This document shows, one piece after another, positions 15,926 to 24,602 of a stretch of DNA of 64,000 nt. Source of the stretch: Korobacter sp963703075 (GTDB lineage: Bacteria; Acidobacteriota; Terriglobia; Terriglobales; Acidobacteriaceae). How positions within the stretch are numbered: the first letter of the stretch is position 1; each line of letters opens with the position of its first letter. The stretch spans positions 4,216,001 through 4,280,000 of the forward strand of contig OY969786.1 in NCBI GenBank assembly GCA_963703075.1, written 5' to 3'. Under the pieces are notes generated by a model. That model did no database searches and was not told where the DNA came from. It saw nothing but the letters and a program-made list of their open reading frames with translations. A program made the position numbers and the translations under genes.

Positions 15926-18900
15926 TTGCGGAACCTCCCTCTTCGGATTGCAACTGCCCTCGTATCGACGCTCGCTCTCCTTCTCCTCATCTCTCCAGCT
16001 TTTGCGCAGCAGGCAACCGGCACGGTTCTCGGAACGGTGATGGATTCGCAGGGAGCTGTTCTTCCGGGCGCCAAGATTACCGTTACCAACGTAGCGACCG
16101 GCATCTCCCACCCCGCGACCACCGATAAGGACGGCACTTTCCACGTCCTCGATCTCGCCATCGGCAGTTACGTGGTCACCGCCGAGCACCCGGGCTTCGC
16201 CAAACTCAATACCGAGCCGCAAACCCTGCAGATTAACCAGAACATCCGTTTCGATATCCGGATGAAGGTCGGTACTAGCCAGGAAGTGGTGGACGTAGCC
16301 GGGACCGCCGCCGGCGTTGAGACCGTGAACTCCACCCTTGGTCAGTCCGTTACCAGCCGCCCCATCATCGACCTGCCGCTGAATGGTCGCGACGTGTTGC
16401 AACTCGCGCTCCTGCAACCCGGCGTCACCGAGACCAATGACGACAATGGAAGTGCCGGCACCTTCAGCATCGCCGGCGGTCGCACCGATTCCGTCACCTT
16501 TCTTCTCGATGGCGGCGTCAACAACGACCTTCTCGACAACGGAGTCGTCTTTAACCCGAATCCAGATACCGTTGCCGAGTTCCGCATCCTGCAGAACAAC
16601 TACACCGCCGAGTATGGCCGTAACGGCGGCGGCGTGATCAGCGTCGTCACCAAGTCCGGCGGCAACCAGTTCCATGGCAGCGCCTTCGAGTTTCTCCGCA
16701 ATGACGCACTCAATGCCAACACCTACTTCAACAAGAATGAGAATCTCAACCCGGTTCCTTTGCCGCGCGATGTTCTCAAACGTAATCAGTACGGCGCCAC
16801 CCTCGGCGGCCCCATCGTCAAAGACAAGCTCTTCTTCTTTGTCAGCTACGAAGGCCAGCGCCTTACTGCCAAGGTCAATCCATCCAACTATGGCGACACC
16901 AGCACAACCCAGGTCTTCACCGCTTCGGAACTGCAAGGCAACTTTAGCGGGGACCCCGGCGTAGCCGCGTTCCTGCAGGCGAATCCTTACTTCCTCGCGC
17001 CCGGGACCACCCCCTCCCAGGCCATCATCGATCCCGCCAAGTTCGACCCGGTCTCCAAGAACTACATCGCCGCCGGGCTGATCCCCAGCACAACGAACGC
17101 TTCCGGTCTCGTCACGCCGACCGCAAGCCATACGGACAACTTTAACGAACTCAGCGTCAAGATTGATTACGACCTGACGTCCAAGGACCGGATCTCCGCC
17201 ACGTTTGGCGGTCACAAGGACCAGCAAACCGACCCCTACGAGTTCGCTTCGGTGAATGGCTTCCCCAACCTCAATGGCTTGGATAATTACTTCCTGAACA
17301 TCGCTTACACCCGGACGATCTCCAACGCCATGCTGAACGAGCTTCGCTTTACCGCGCAGCGGAACAACGTCCTGCAGGAATACGTCAGCGGCGCCAATGC
17401 CTCGCAGACCGGCCCGACCCTCGGCATGGGCGTCACTCCCGACCAGGCTACGGGCCCAACCAACCTGTGGTTCGATACCGGCCTTTACATCGGCTACAGC
17501 GAGCAAGGACCTACCCACGAGGCGAACAATACCTTCTCGTATGCCGACACCTTCTCCTGGGTGAAAGGCAAACACAACTGGAAGTTCGGCGCTGGCTTTA
17601 CGCCGTACCAGAACAACACTCTTTACGACTACTACGTGAACGGCGAAATGGATTTCTATTCCGGCGGGAACTCCGGCAACGCGGGAACCGGCAATTCCTA
17701 CGCCGACTTTCTCCTGGGAATCCCCGGAGCGTATTACCAATATCCATCCGCTCCCTCGAATATCCGCAGCAAAAACACCTTCTTCTTCGCGCAGGATGAA
17801 TGGCACGTCGGCCGCCGGTTGGTGTTGAACCTGGGCGTTCGTTACGAATACAGCACCCCGAAACTCGATACCGCCGGTCGCAGCTTCTCCGTTATTCCGG
17901 GTGCCCAATCCACCGTGTTCCCCAACGCGCCCACCGGCCTGGTTTTCCCCGGTGACGCAGGCGCTCCGACCGGGGCCAACTTCCCCGACAAGAACGACTG
18001 GGCGCCACGCTTCGGCTTCGCTTGGGATCCAACCGGAAGCGGCAAAACCAGCCTCCGCGGCGGCATCGGCGTCTTCTACGACATTCTCAAGGGCGAAGAC
18101 AACCTCCAGTTCAACGGGCAGCCGCCCTTCTTCTCATCGGCTGGTCTTTATTTCGGCGACCAGGCGAATGGGGTCACTTCTAACTACACCTTCCTCAGCC
18201 AACCCTTCGACAATGCCAGCGCTGGCACCGCCGGCCAGGTCAATCCATTCCCGTCTAAACCGGTCGACCACAATCTCGACTTCGGCGCGTCGGGCTTCTT
18301 GCCGATCAACAACGCCGGCTCGGTGTACATAGTCGATCCGCATTTGCGCACTCCCTATACCTACCAGTACAACCTCAGCCTCGAACATGAACTCGCAAAA
18401 AGCACCACCATGGATCTCACCTACGTGGGCAGCGAGTCGCATAAGCTGACCTCACTTGTGGATATCAATCCCTTCGACCTCGACAACAACAGCGGTGTGC
18501 GCCTTCTGAACGAACAGAACACCACCAGCATCCAGAATTGCAATGCCGGTTTCGGCTACTGCTTCGCCGATATGCCGGAGTTCCGCAACGTGGCGGATCA
18601 GAACTACAACGCCTTGGAAGCCAGCATCACCCGCCAGCCGACCAAGACCGGACCGCTCGGTGATACCTACTTCACCATTGGCTACACCTACGGACACAGC
18701 ATCGATAACGCCTCCGGCTTCCGTCAGCGCAATTCCGGAGCGCCGTACTACGACACCAGCGCGTTCCGCGCCTCTTCTGACCTCGACATCCGCCACCGCA
18801 TCACCATCAGCGGCGGATGGGATCTCGCCATCGATCACTGGTGGGAAAGTGGCTGGAAAAAAGTAACCCAAGGCTGGAGTGTCTTCCCCATCTTCACTTG

Positions 18901-19417
18901 GCACACCGGTTTCCCGATTGACGTTCCGGCGCGCTTCGGCGATCGTAACGATCCCACCGCTCCAGGTCCCTCCGGCGCCGGAGATCCTTACCTGGCATTC
19001 GCCAACGTGGTCGGTCCCACCAATACCCTGAACCCTCACGCCGCGACTACCTACAACGTTCCCGGCAATCCGGGTCCAACCACGGGCGCTTATTGGATCA
19101 ATCCACTCTCGTTCTCCAATTCCTGCGAGTACGTGGATGCTTCCAGCGGCTGCCCGAACGGCTATGGCTCACCCTACGGCGATTTAGGGCGCAACCAGTT
19201 GCGCGCCTCGAACTACACCAATCTGGACTTCGAAATCGCCAAGACCACCAAGCTGTCCGAACGGGTCGCGATGCAACTTCGCGCGGAGATGTTCAACGTC
19301 TTCAATCACGCGAACTTCAAAGCGCCCGATACCACCATCACCGACATCACCTTCGGACAGATCACCAGTACCTACGACCCGCGCATCATCCAGCTCGCGC
19401 TCCGGTTCACTTTTTAA
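15926..19417 (+). CDS. TonB-dependent-receptor-like outer-membrane protein with carboxypeptidase-regulatory domain
   Basis: An 1,163-residue protein. The TTG start at 15926 lies 6 bases after TAGGAGAAC and begins a signal peptide (MRNLPLRIATALVSTLALLL ... AFAQ). The N-terminal CarboxypepD_reg beta-sandwich follows (about 25-110, GTVLGTVMDSQGAVLPGAKI). Next come a plug-like region (LPLNGRDVLQLALLQPG, VVTKSGGNQFHG) and a long beta-barrel ending in IQLALRFTF with a C-terminal Phe. This is the acidobacterial Oar-like family expected to take up large carbon substrates. The longer frame from 15806 lacks a signal peptide at its N-terminus and is not preferred. Confidence 0.88.
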   Translation: MRNLPLRIATALVSTLALLLLISPAFAQQATGTVLGTVMDSQGAVLPGAKITVTNVATGISHPATTDKDGTFHVLDLAIGSYVVTAEHPGFAKLNTEPQTLQINQNIRFDIRMKVGTSQEVVDVAGTAAGVETVNSTLGQSVTSRPIIDLPLNGRDVLQLALLQPGVTETNDDNGSAGTFSIAGGRTDSVTFLLDGGVNNDLLDNGVVFNPNPDTVAEFRILQNNYTAEYGRNGGGVISVVTKSGGNQFHGSAFEFLRNDALNANTYFNKNENLNPVPLPRDVLKRNQYGATLGGPIVKDKLFFFVSYEGQRLTAKVNPSNYGDTSTTQVFTASELQGNFSGDPGVAAFLQANPYFLAPGTTPSQAIIDPAKFDPVSKNYIAAGLIPSTTNASGLVTPTASHTDNFNELSVKIDYDLTSKDRISATFGGHKDQQTDPYEFASVNGFPNLNGLDNYFLNIAYTRTISNAMLNELRFTAQRNNVLQEYVSGANASQTGPTLGMGVTPDQATGPTNLWFDTGLYIGYSEQGPTHEANNTFSYADTFSWVKGKHNWKFGAGFTPYQNNTLYDYYVNGEMDFYSGGNSGNAGTGNSYADFLLGIPGAYYQYPSAPSNIRSKNTFFFAQDEWHVGRRLVLNLGVRYEYSTPKLDTAGRSFSVIPGAQSTVFPNAPTGLVFPGDAGAPTGANFPDKNDWAPRFGFAWDPTGSGKTSLRGGIGVFYDILKGEDNLQFNGQPPFFSSAGLYFGDQANGVTSNYTFLSQPFDNASAGTAGQVNPFPSKPVDHNLDFGASGFLPINNAGSVYIVDPHLRTPYTYQYNLSLEHELAKSTTMDLTYVGSESHKLTSLVDINPFDLDNNSGVRLLNEQNTTSIQNCNAGFGYCFADMPEFRNVADQNYNALEASITRQPTKTGPLGDTYFTIGYTYGHSIDNASGFRQRNSGAPYYDTSAFRASSDLDIRHRITISGGWDLAIDHWWESGWKKVTQGWSVFPIFTWHTGFPIDVPARFGDRNDPTAPGPSGAGDPYLAFANVVGPTNTLNPHAATTYNVPGNPGPTTGAYWINPLSFSNSCEYVDASSGCPNGYGSPYGDLGRNQLRASNYTNLDFEIAKTTKLSERVAMQLRAEMFNVFNHANFKAPDTTITDITFGQITSTYDPRIIQLALRFTF

Positions 19418-19436
19418 CCCGATCGCAGCGACGGAC

Positions 19437-19470
19437 GGGGACGGGAGAAATCTCGTCCCCTTTGCTTTTT
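19437..19470 (+). terminator. intrinsic terminator of the TonB-type receptor gene
   Basis: GGGGAC (19437-19442) pairs with GTCCCC (19455-19460), with an inner GAG/CTC, followed by TTTGCTTTTT. It lies 20 bases after the stop. Confidence 0.75.
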
Positions 19471-19848
19471 GCGTGCTGTTGGGACGCCCGCAGCAATCCT
19501 GCGCGTGACCTGTCAAGGGTCGAAATTCATCGCTTTCTAGCTAATACGATATAAAGAAAGCAGTTATAGAGTTCTTCGGAGTGTCCGGTTTACCCCCTCC
19601 ATCCTGCTATTCTGAAAATAGGGGCAGACATCCGGAGTTCCCGACCCTTCGCCGAAGAACACCCGCAGGGGTATGCGCGAGCTGAATCGCTCGAGACCGC
19701 ACCCCTTAACTCTTTATTTGTGAATATTTTGGCGCTAACTGCCCTGAATTGAATATCTTGGCCGGATTTGGTGCACTAACTCTCTGAAAAGACAGAGGTA
19801 CTCAGGGGAGGGGATCCCCTGAAGAGCAATTAGGTTTTGGTCGGAATT
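19471..19848. other. intergenic stretch without a supported gene
   Basis: This is about 380 bases of lower GC than its surroundings. No frame looks coding. The only structure is a CAGGGG/CCCCTG hairpin near 19804-19820, which lies beyond the end of the minus-strand gene that follows and may mark its 3' end. Confidence 0.5.
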
Positions 19849-20064
19849 CTAGGCGTTGGGCTTGTCGCTCATCCGGAAACGCGTCCGGAAGTGCTCGGAG
19901 AGCAGCTCAATGGCTGGACGATTCGACTCAGGGTCGGACTTGGCAAGATATTTCATCGCCTCGACGAGCACCCGCTGACCGTCAATGTACTTACGGTCGC
20001 TTGTCCGCTCGCGCTTTACGCGCTCCGGATTCGGCCTCGCCGGAATGACTAACAGTCTTCCCAT
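19849..20064 (-). CDS. hypothetical protein (71 aa)
   Basis: A basic, soluble 71-residue protein (MGRLLVIPARPNPERVKRER ...). No domain is recognised. ATG 20064 was chosen over upstream in-frame starts at 20100 and 20166 because a good promoter ends at 20139. Starting at 20166 would place the start codon inside its -35 box. A lone transcription unit on the minus strand. Confidence 0.5.
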   Translation of the reverse strand: MGRLLVIPARPNPERVKRERTSDRKYIDGQRVLVEAMKYLAKSDPESNRPAIELLSEHFRTRFRMSDKPNA

Positions 20065-20138
20065 CCTTGCACCCTTTTTACGTTGCGAGATATGCCGCAT
20101 AGCATTTGGATGACCGCGCGGCTCGGTTTGTTTCCCGA

Positions 20139-20166
20139 AGTATAGCTTTGCAGGCGGAAAGAGCAA
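20139..20166 (-). promoter_or_regulatory. sigma-70-type promoter on the minus strand
   Basis: TTGCTC (20166-20161) and TATACT (20144-20139) are separated by 16 bases on the minus strand, giving a 5' leader of about 70 bases for the 71-residue protein. The -35 box lies within a few bases of the terminator of the LolA-like gene. Confidence 0.5.
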
Positions 20167-20167
20167 G

Positions 20168-20189
20168 AAAAAAGCCCGGCGCGACGCCG
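20168..20189 (-). terminator. intrinsic terminator of the LolA-like gene
   Basis: On the minus strand CGGCG (20189-20185) pairs with CGCCG (20181-20177), followed by GGC and six T (20173-20168), 20 bases past the stop at 20209. Confidence 0.7.
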
Positions 20190-20208
20190 TCCCATGGTGC
20201 TACGCCCA

Positions 20209-21162
20209 CTAGCCGTTGGGGGTAATCACTTTCGTCTTGTGGGTCGTCTTGATTTTGAAGGCGTCGTCAGGAAGCTTCTGATTCTTGGTGATGTCGGAAT
20301 ACTTCGCGAGCCGGTAGTCACCGTTGGGCTGGAAGAACTGCTGCTGGACCGAGACTCCTTTTGCCGGATCGATCCACAACACGATCTTGGTGAACATGCT
20401 TTTGACTTTGGGGTCTTTGGGGGTCAGGATGAGCCGTGCCGCGTTGACGCCGTTCACGGTTTCACTTCCGTCGTACTTCACGTCGAAGTTCTTCGCCAGG
20501 TCGTGACCGCTCCCGCCGAACCCAAGCACCAGGAAACTCTCGAACTCGTCGCGGTTCTTGCCCGCGTTGTACTTGGTGATGGTGTCCATCTTCGGCTGGT
20601 AGATCTGTACCACCCCGTCGCTGAAGACCACGATTTTCGCGTCCGGCTTCTCGATGCGGGCGCCCATTTCGACGTTATTGTTGCCCATCCGCCGGAAATA
20701 GATTTTGCCGTTTTGGGTGTCGGTTTCATCCACCAGCTTGGTGAACTGGTCCCATTCAAAGGTGGCTTGCACTTCTTTGAAGCTAGCCGCGGCCTTGTCC
20801 ATGCTGTTCAGCACGGATTCAAGTTGCGAGCCAGTGTTCTGCGCCAGCTGAGGTGCGGCAGGCTTCGCGTTCAACGCGAGACTTACGCAGCCAGGTGCAT
20901 TCGCCTCTCTCTTGCTTTTGTCCGAAGAGCCTTTGTCAGCTTTCTTCTCGTCGATTGATGCGTTGTCTTTAGAGATTTTCGACGCGTCTTTCGATTGAGA
21001 CGGACTGTTGTCGCTGCAAGGCTTCGGGGCAGGCGCCGACTGTGCCGATGCGGCCGCCGGAGTGCTAGTCTGGGCTGTTGCAGAAGCCTTGGGCGAATCC
21101 ACTGCCACCGCGAAACCACCGAGACCGATTGCGACCGCCGTCACCGCAGTGCAAATCCTCAT
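20209..21162 (-). CDS. LolA-like outer-membrane lipoprotein-sorting protein with a low-complexity N-terminus
   Basis: A 317-residue exported protein. The signal peptide MRICTAVTAVAIGLGGFAVA is followed by about 75 residues rich in Ala, Ser, Lys and Pro. From about residue 110 a LolA-type half-barrel follows (MDKAAASFKEVQATFEWDQF, NGKIYFRRMGNNNVEMGARI, DGVVQIYQPKMDTITKYNAG). LolA-fold proteins carry lipids or lipoproteins across the periplasm. The long spacer is unusual for true LolA. ATG 21162 begins directly at the signal peptide. A TTG at 21189 is possible but less likely. Confidence 0.65.
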   Translation of the reverse strand: MRICTAVTAVAIGLGGFAVAVDSPKASATAQTSTPAAASAQSAPAPKPCSDNSPSQSKDASKISKDNASIDEKKADKGSSDKSKREANAPGCVSLALNAKPAAPQLAQNTGSQLESVLNSMDKAAASFKEVQATFEWDQFTKLVDETDTQNGKIYFRRMGNNNVEMGARIEKPDAKIVVFSDGVVQIYQPKMDTITKYNAGKNRDEFESFLVLGFGGSGHDLAKNFDVKYDGSETVNGVNAARLILTPKDPKVKSMFTKIVLWIDPAKGVSVQQQFFQPNGDYRLAKYSDITKNQKLPDDAFKIKTTHKTKVITPNG

Positions 21163-21190
21163 GTGTGCGCGCCTGTCTCCGCCTTGCAAT

Positions 21191-21553
21191 CTACCGATGG
21201 GCCCAGATTCTGTAAACCTGCGAGCCTGCGTCCGCCTGCTTTTCGTAATGATCGATGACCATCCCGCCGGAAATCGGATCGATCACCCGCTTCATCTCCA
21301 GGCGAATCTCGCGATCATCGGTTGCATCAATGGCCGCTGCGTCGATCTGGTAAATGAGCCCGTAGTTGCCGTCCTGACGAACAAGGACAGCGGTAGGATG
21401 CGCCGGTCGTCCCGGCGGTTTGTCAGCGAAATTGATCCACCGCGGCGCTAGGAAGATGAAGGCGAGAATCAACGTGACCATTACGTCGTAATGCAGGCTG
21501 CCGCGCGGATAGGTCCACCAGATATAGCCCTTGATTGTTTGGCCAACGCTCAT
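21191..21553 (-). CDS. hypothetical single-pass membrane protein
   Basis: A 120-residue protein with one transmembrane helix (VMVTLILAFIFLAPRWINF, about 24-42) after a short N-terminus (IKGYIWWTYPRGSLHYD). A soluble C-terminal domain (RPAHPTAVLVRQDGNYG ...) follows. It sits just upstream of the LolA-like gene on the same strand (28 bases between its stop and that gene's ATG), so the two are probably one operon in envelope traffic. No known family is recognised. Confidence 0.6.
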   Translation of the reverse strand: MSVGQTIKGYIWWTYPRGSLHYDVMVTLILAFIFLAPRWINFADKPPGRPAHPTAVLVRQDGNYGLIYQIDAAAIDATDDREIRLEMKRVIDPISGGMVIDHYEKQADAGSQVYRIWAHR

Positions 21554-21621
21554 GAACCCTCAGTCTAAAAGTGGCTTCCGCGGAATGCAATCGGCTTGTG
21601 GCCGCGAAAAGGCTGGTCCGA

Positions 21622-22914
21622 CTACAGCTTTCGTGCCGTAATCCGGTCTGCCCCAATATAAGGCCGCAAGGCTTCGGGAATCACCACACTCCCATCTGCC
21701 TGCTGGTAGTTCTCGACAATCGCCACCCAGGTGCGCCCAATGGCCAGTCCGCTGCCATTCAGCGTATGGACGTAATCGCTCTTACCCTTGCCCTCGGGCT
21801 TGTAACGGATGCTGGCGCGCCGCGCCTGGAATGACTCGAAATTGGAGCAGGAGGAGATCTCGCGATACAGGTTTTGCCCCGGCAGCCATACTTCGATGTC
21901 GTAGGTCTTCGCCGCCGAGAACCCCATGTCGCCGGTGGAGAGCACGACCCTGCGATAGTGCAGGCCGAGGCGTTCGAGCACCTCTTCCGCGTTCCGCGTC
22001 AGTTTCTCGTGTTCCGCGTAGGACTCTTCCGGCTTGGTGAACTTCACCAGTTCCACCTTCTGGAACTGGTGCTGGCGGATGATGCCGCGGACGTCTTTCC
22101 CGTAGGATCCGGCCTCGCTGCGGAAGCAGGGGGTGTAGGCCGTCAGCGAAATCGGCAGCCGCGCGCCTTCAAGAGTTTCATCGCGGTAAAGGTTCGTGAC
22201 CGGAACCTCTGCCGTTGGCACCAGATAAAGGTCGCGGTCCCCATGCGGCACCCTGAACAGGTCCGCCTCGAACTTCGGCAACTGCCCTGTGCCATACATG
22301 GAATCGGCGTTCACCAGGAACGGGGGCAGCACTTCGGTGTACCCGTGTTCCCTGGTGTGCAGATCGAGCATGAAGTTCATCAGCGCCCGCTCGAGCTTGG
22401 CACCCAAGTCCCAGTACACGGCGAAGCGCGCGCCGGATATCTTGGCCGCGCGCTCGAGATCGAGAATGCCGAGAGCTTCGCCGAGCTCCCAATGGGGCTT
22501 GGGGGCGAAGTCGAACGTCGGTTTCGTGCCCCACTGCCGCACCTCGACGTTGTCATCGGCCGTTCTTCCGACCGGCACGCTTTCGTGCGGAAGGTTGGGA
22601 ATGTTGACCAGGATTTCGCGCATCGCGGATTCAGCCGCTTCTGCATGTTTCTCGAGGTCCGCTATTTTCTCGCGCGCCTGCTTGGTCTCTTCGATCAGCG
22701 CCGTGGCATCCTGCTTGTTCTTCTTGAGCTGGGCGATCTGTTCGGACGCTTTGTTGCGCTGCGCCTTGAGGGTCTCGGCTTCGGTAATCGCGGAACGGCG
22801 GCGGGCGTCGATTGCCGGGAAGTCCTTCAGCAACTCAGCCGGGTCCATCCCTCGCTGGCGCAGCTTTTCTTCCACGAGAGGCAGGTTTTCGCGTACGAAT
22901 GCCAAGTCGAGCAT
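21622..22914 (-). CDS. serS: seryl-tRNA synthetase
   Basis: A 430-residue class II synthetase that charges tRNA-Ser and tRNA-Sec. The N-terminal long antiparallel coiled coil (about 30-105) binds the tRNA variable arm. Motif 2 lies in TPCFRSEAGSYGKDVRGIIR and motif 3 in NGSGLAIGRTWVAIVENYQ. The start MLDLAFVRENLPLVEEKLRQ is canonical, so ATG 22914 is chosen even though an upstream frame begins at 22992. No clear ribosome site is visible. Confidence 0.95.
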   Translation of the reverse strand: MLDLAFVRENLPLVEEKLRQRGMDPAELLKDFPAIDARRRSAITEAETLKAQRNKASEQIAQLKKNKQDATALIEETKQAREKIADLEKHAEAAESAMREILVNIPNLPHESVPVGRTADDNVEVRQWGTKPTFDFAPKPHWELGEALGILDLERAAKISGARFAVYWDLGAKLERALMNFMLDLHTREHGYTEVLPPFLVNADSMYGTGQLPKFEADLFRVPHGDRDLYLVPTAEVPVTNLYRDETLEGARLPISLTAYTPCFRSEAGSYGKDVRGIIRQHQFQKVELVKFTKPEESYAEHEKLTRNAEEVLERLGLHYRRVVLSTGDMGFSAAKTYDIEVWLPGQNLYREISSCSNFESFQARRASIRYKPEGKGKSDYVHTLNGSGLAIGRTWVAIVENYQQADGSVVIPEALRPYIGADRITARKL

Positions 22915-22990
22915 AAGGCTTGAGAGTATCAAAAAACGCGGATAGCCCGCAGTGACTCTGCATCCGGTGCGTAATCGCCTGGTTCGATCC

Positions 22991-23025
22991 AAAAGAAAGG
23001 TGCGCCGCAGAGATCACGGCGCACC
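22991..23025 (-). terminator. intrinsic terminator of the secreted Ig-like protein gene
   Basis: GGTGCGCCG (22999-23007) pairs with CGGCGCACC (23017-23025). On the minus strand it is followed by TTTCTTTT (22998-22991), 17 bases past the stop at 23043. Confidence 0.75.
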
Positions 23026-23042
23026 CTTCAGCGGAGAACCGC

Positions 23043-24044
23043 CTACTGGACAGTAATGTTCATCTTGTCGACGTACACATTAAATGCGATGGGCTTGCCG
23101 TCCAGGTCTAATTGGAAGGCATTGGTAAACGATTCCCATGACTGCCCGGTGTATTTCGCAGGACGGGTAATGTTCACCACGGTACGTACGCCGTCGATCG
23201 TCAACGCGTCGTGCACGGTGTTGGTGCCATCGGCGTGGTACTCGGCGACGATGTGGTGCCAGGTATCCGCCGTAAACGCCGCGAAGGGAACGCTGGTGGC
23301 AATCCACTCGCGGTTCACGTAATCGAAGGTGCGCCATGACTTGTTTGCATATCCGGCCTGCCAGGCGAAGTTGTACGTGTAGCCATTCACTGTGTGCTGG
23401 CACTCGAACTCGATGCCTTGCGGAGCGTTGGCGCTGGCAGCCGGGACGTAAATATAAAAGTCGTAGACCAGGCTCTTGATCGGCGTCTTGGGAGCGGTGT
23501 TCTTGAGATACCAATACGCATTCGCGTAAGGAGCTGAACCACCGATGGAGAACTGGGCGGAAGTCGCGGTGTTGTCGATCGCAGGGCTGGTGATGCCGCG
23601 CGTCATGCTATAGGTTGCAAGTGCTCCACTGCCTCCGCTATTACCGCAGCTCCCACAAGTCTGCCAGTTTGTGGATTCCTGGAGATTGGTGAACGTCGGA
23701 GTCGGTGGTGGCGGTGGTGGTGGCGGCGGTGGTGGCGTCGGGGCCTGGACGTTTACGTACTCCACTGTTTTTGTAACGTGATTCTGCTGGTCGGTCGCCT
23801 GCACGGCGATCCGATGAGAGCCTACCGAGAGCACAACCGAAGTGTTGAGAACGTCGCTGGAAACCTGATCGACTTTGGCTCCGTCGATGTAGAGCTGTAA
23901 TATTCGCACCGCTCCGCTCGCTGAGGCGGATATCGCTACCGGGGAAGTCACCGTCGACGCCGACGGCTGAGTAATGGTGACAGTTGCTGCTGAACAGGCC
24001 GCGCTCAAAGTGGCGGCTACAAGAAGAGCTTTGGCAAAATGCAT
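23043..24044 (-). CDS. secreted protein: Ig-like domain, poly-proline linker, LamG-like domain
   Basis: A 333-residue exported protein with signal peptide MHFAKALLVAATLSAACSAA. An Ig-like domain follows (about 22-100, VTSPVAISASASGAVRILQL ... VDQVSSDVLNTS), then an 11-proline run with a Thr-Pro flank. The C-terminal domain (about 115-333) contains an SCGNSGGSG loop and GIEFECQHTVNGYTYNFAWQ. It looks like a concanavalin/LamG beta-sandwich. No catalytic residues are evident, so carbohydrate binding or surface adhesion is only inferred. It has its own terminator. Confidence 0.6.
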   Translation of the reverse strand: MHFAKALLVAATLSAACSAATVTITQPSASTVTSPVAISASASGAVRILQLYIDGAKVDQVSSDVLNTSVVLSVGSHRIAVQATDQQNHVTKTVEYVNVQAPTPPPPPPPPPPPTPTFTNLQESTNWQTCGSCGNSGGSGALATYSMTRGITSPAIDNTATSAQFSIGGSAPYANAYWYLKNTAPKTPIKSLVYDFYIYVPAASANAPQGIEFECQHTVNGYTYNFAWQAGYANKSWRTFDYVNREWIATSVPFAAFTADTWHHIVAEYHADGTNTVHDALTIDGVRTVVNITRPAKYTGQSWESFTNAFQLDLDGKPIAFNVYVDKMNITVQ

Positions 24045-24602
24045 GGGGACGTCTCCGCTTACAGATAAGTTGCAGACGTCTCAGCCATGCAATCCGGACA
24101 CACTCGCTTCACATTCGCGCTTTTTGAAAGTGGTATCCGTTCGTTCAACTGCAATATGAATGACCAAACGGATCGGACCTATTCACAGGAAGCCCTAAGC
24201 TGAAGCCTTAAGACCACTAGTGACGGGTACATGTCCCAACACCCACGCGCCGCATGTATGTTTGAGTGGCTTGAACGTTCCGTTTTGACACGATTGAGGG
24301 ATGTAACGAGGCGAACGATAATATCAGGCGAGTGAAAGATGGTCACGGCGCCTCAACAACACTCCTATGAAGAATACTGTTGGCGGTTACGACGGTGATC
24401 TTCCTTCTCCCCACAAAAAGTTGCATTATCCAAGCTCCGGACTCGGTATTTCCTCCCGCGTGCACGCGGGGCGCCAAGCCGAAGAACGCCTCGGGCCCAA
24501 CGGCTGCGGGGCGTTCTTGTTTTCATTCACTTCTCGTCCAGGCAGCGGGTAGTGTCGCGATAGAGCGTACTGGGTAGAACGATAGGAAACTGTCGGGCGT
24601 GT
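24045..24602. other. long intergenic region with an orphan terminator-like hairpin
   Basis: The region is about 560 bases with no convincing gene. AAGAACGCC (24482-24490) pairs with GGCGTTCTT (24510-24518) and is followed on the plus strand by GTTTTC, as in an intrinsic terminator. No plus-strand gene lies upstream, so a small RNA or a lost gene is possible. I recognised no riboswitch class here. Frames of about 60 codons at 24367-24577 lack start context. Confidence 0.35.

Noticed and set aside
24367..24577. Riboswitch or small protein in the gap before the Tat glycosidase-like gene
   Set aside because: I could not match it to a known riboswitch consensus, and the 60-codon frames lack start signals. 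Only the orphan hairpin is kept.
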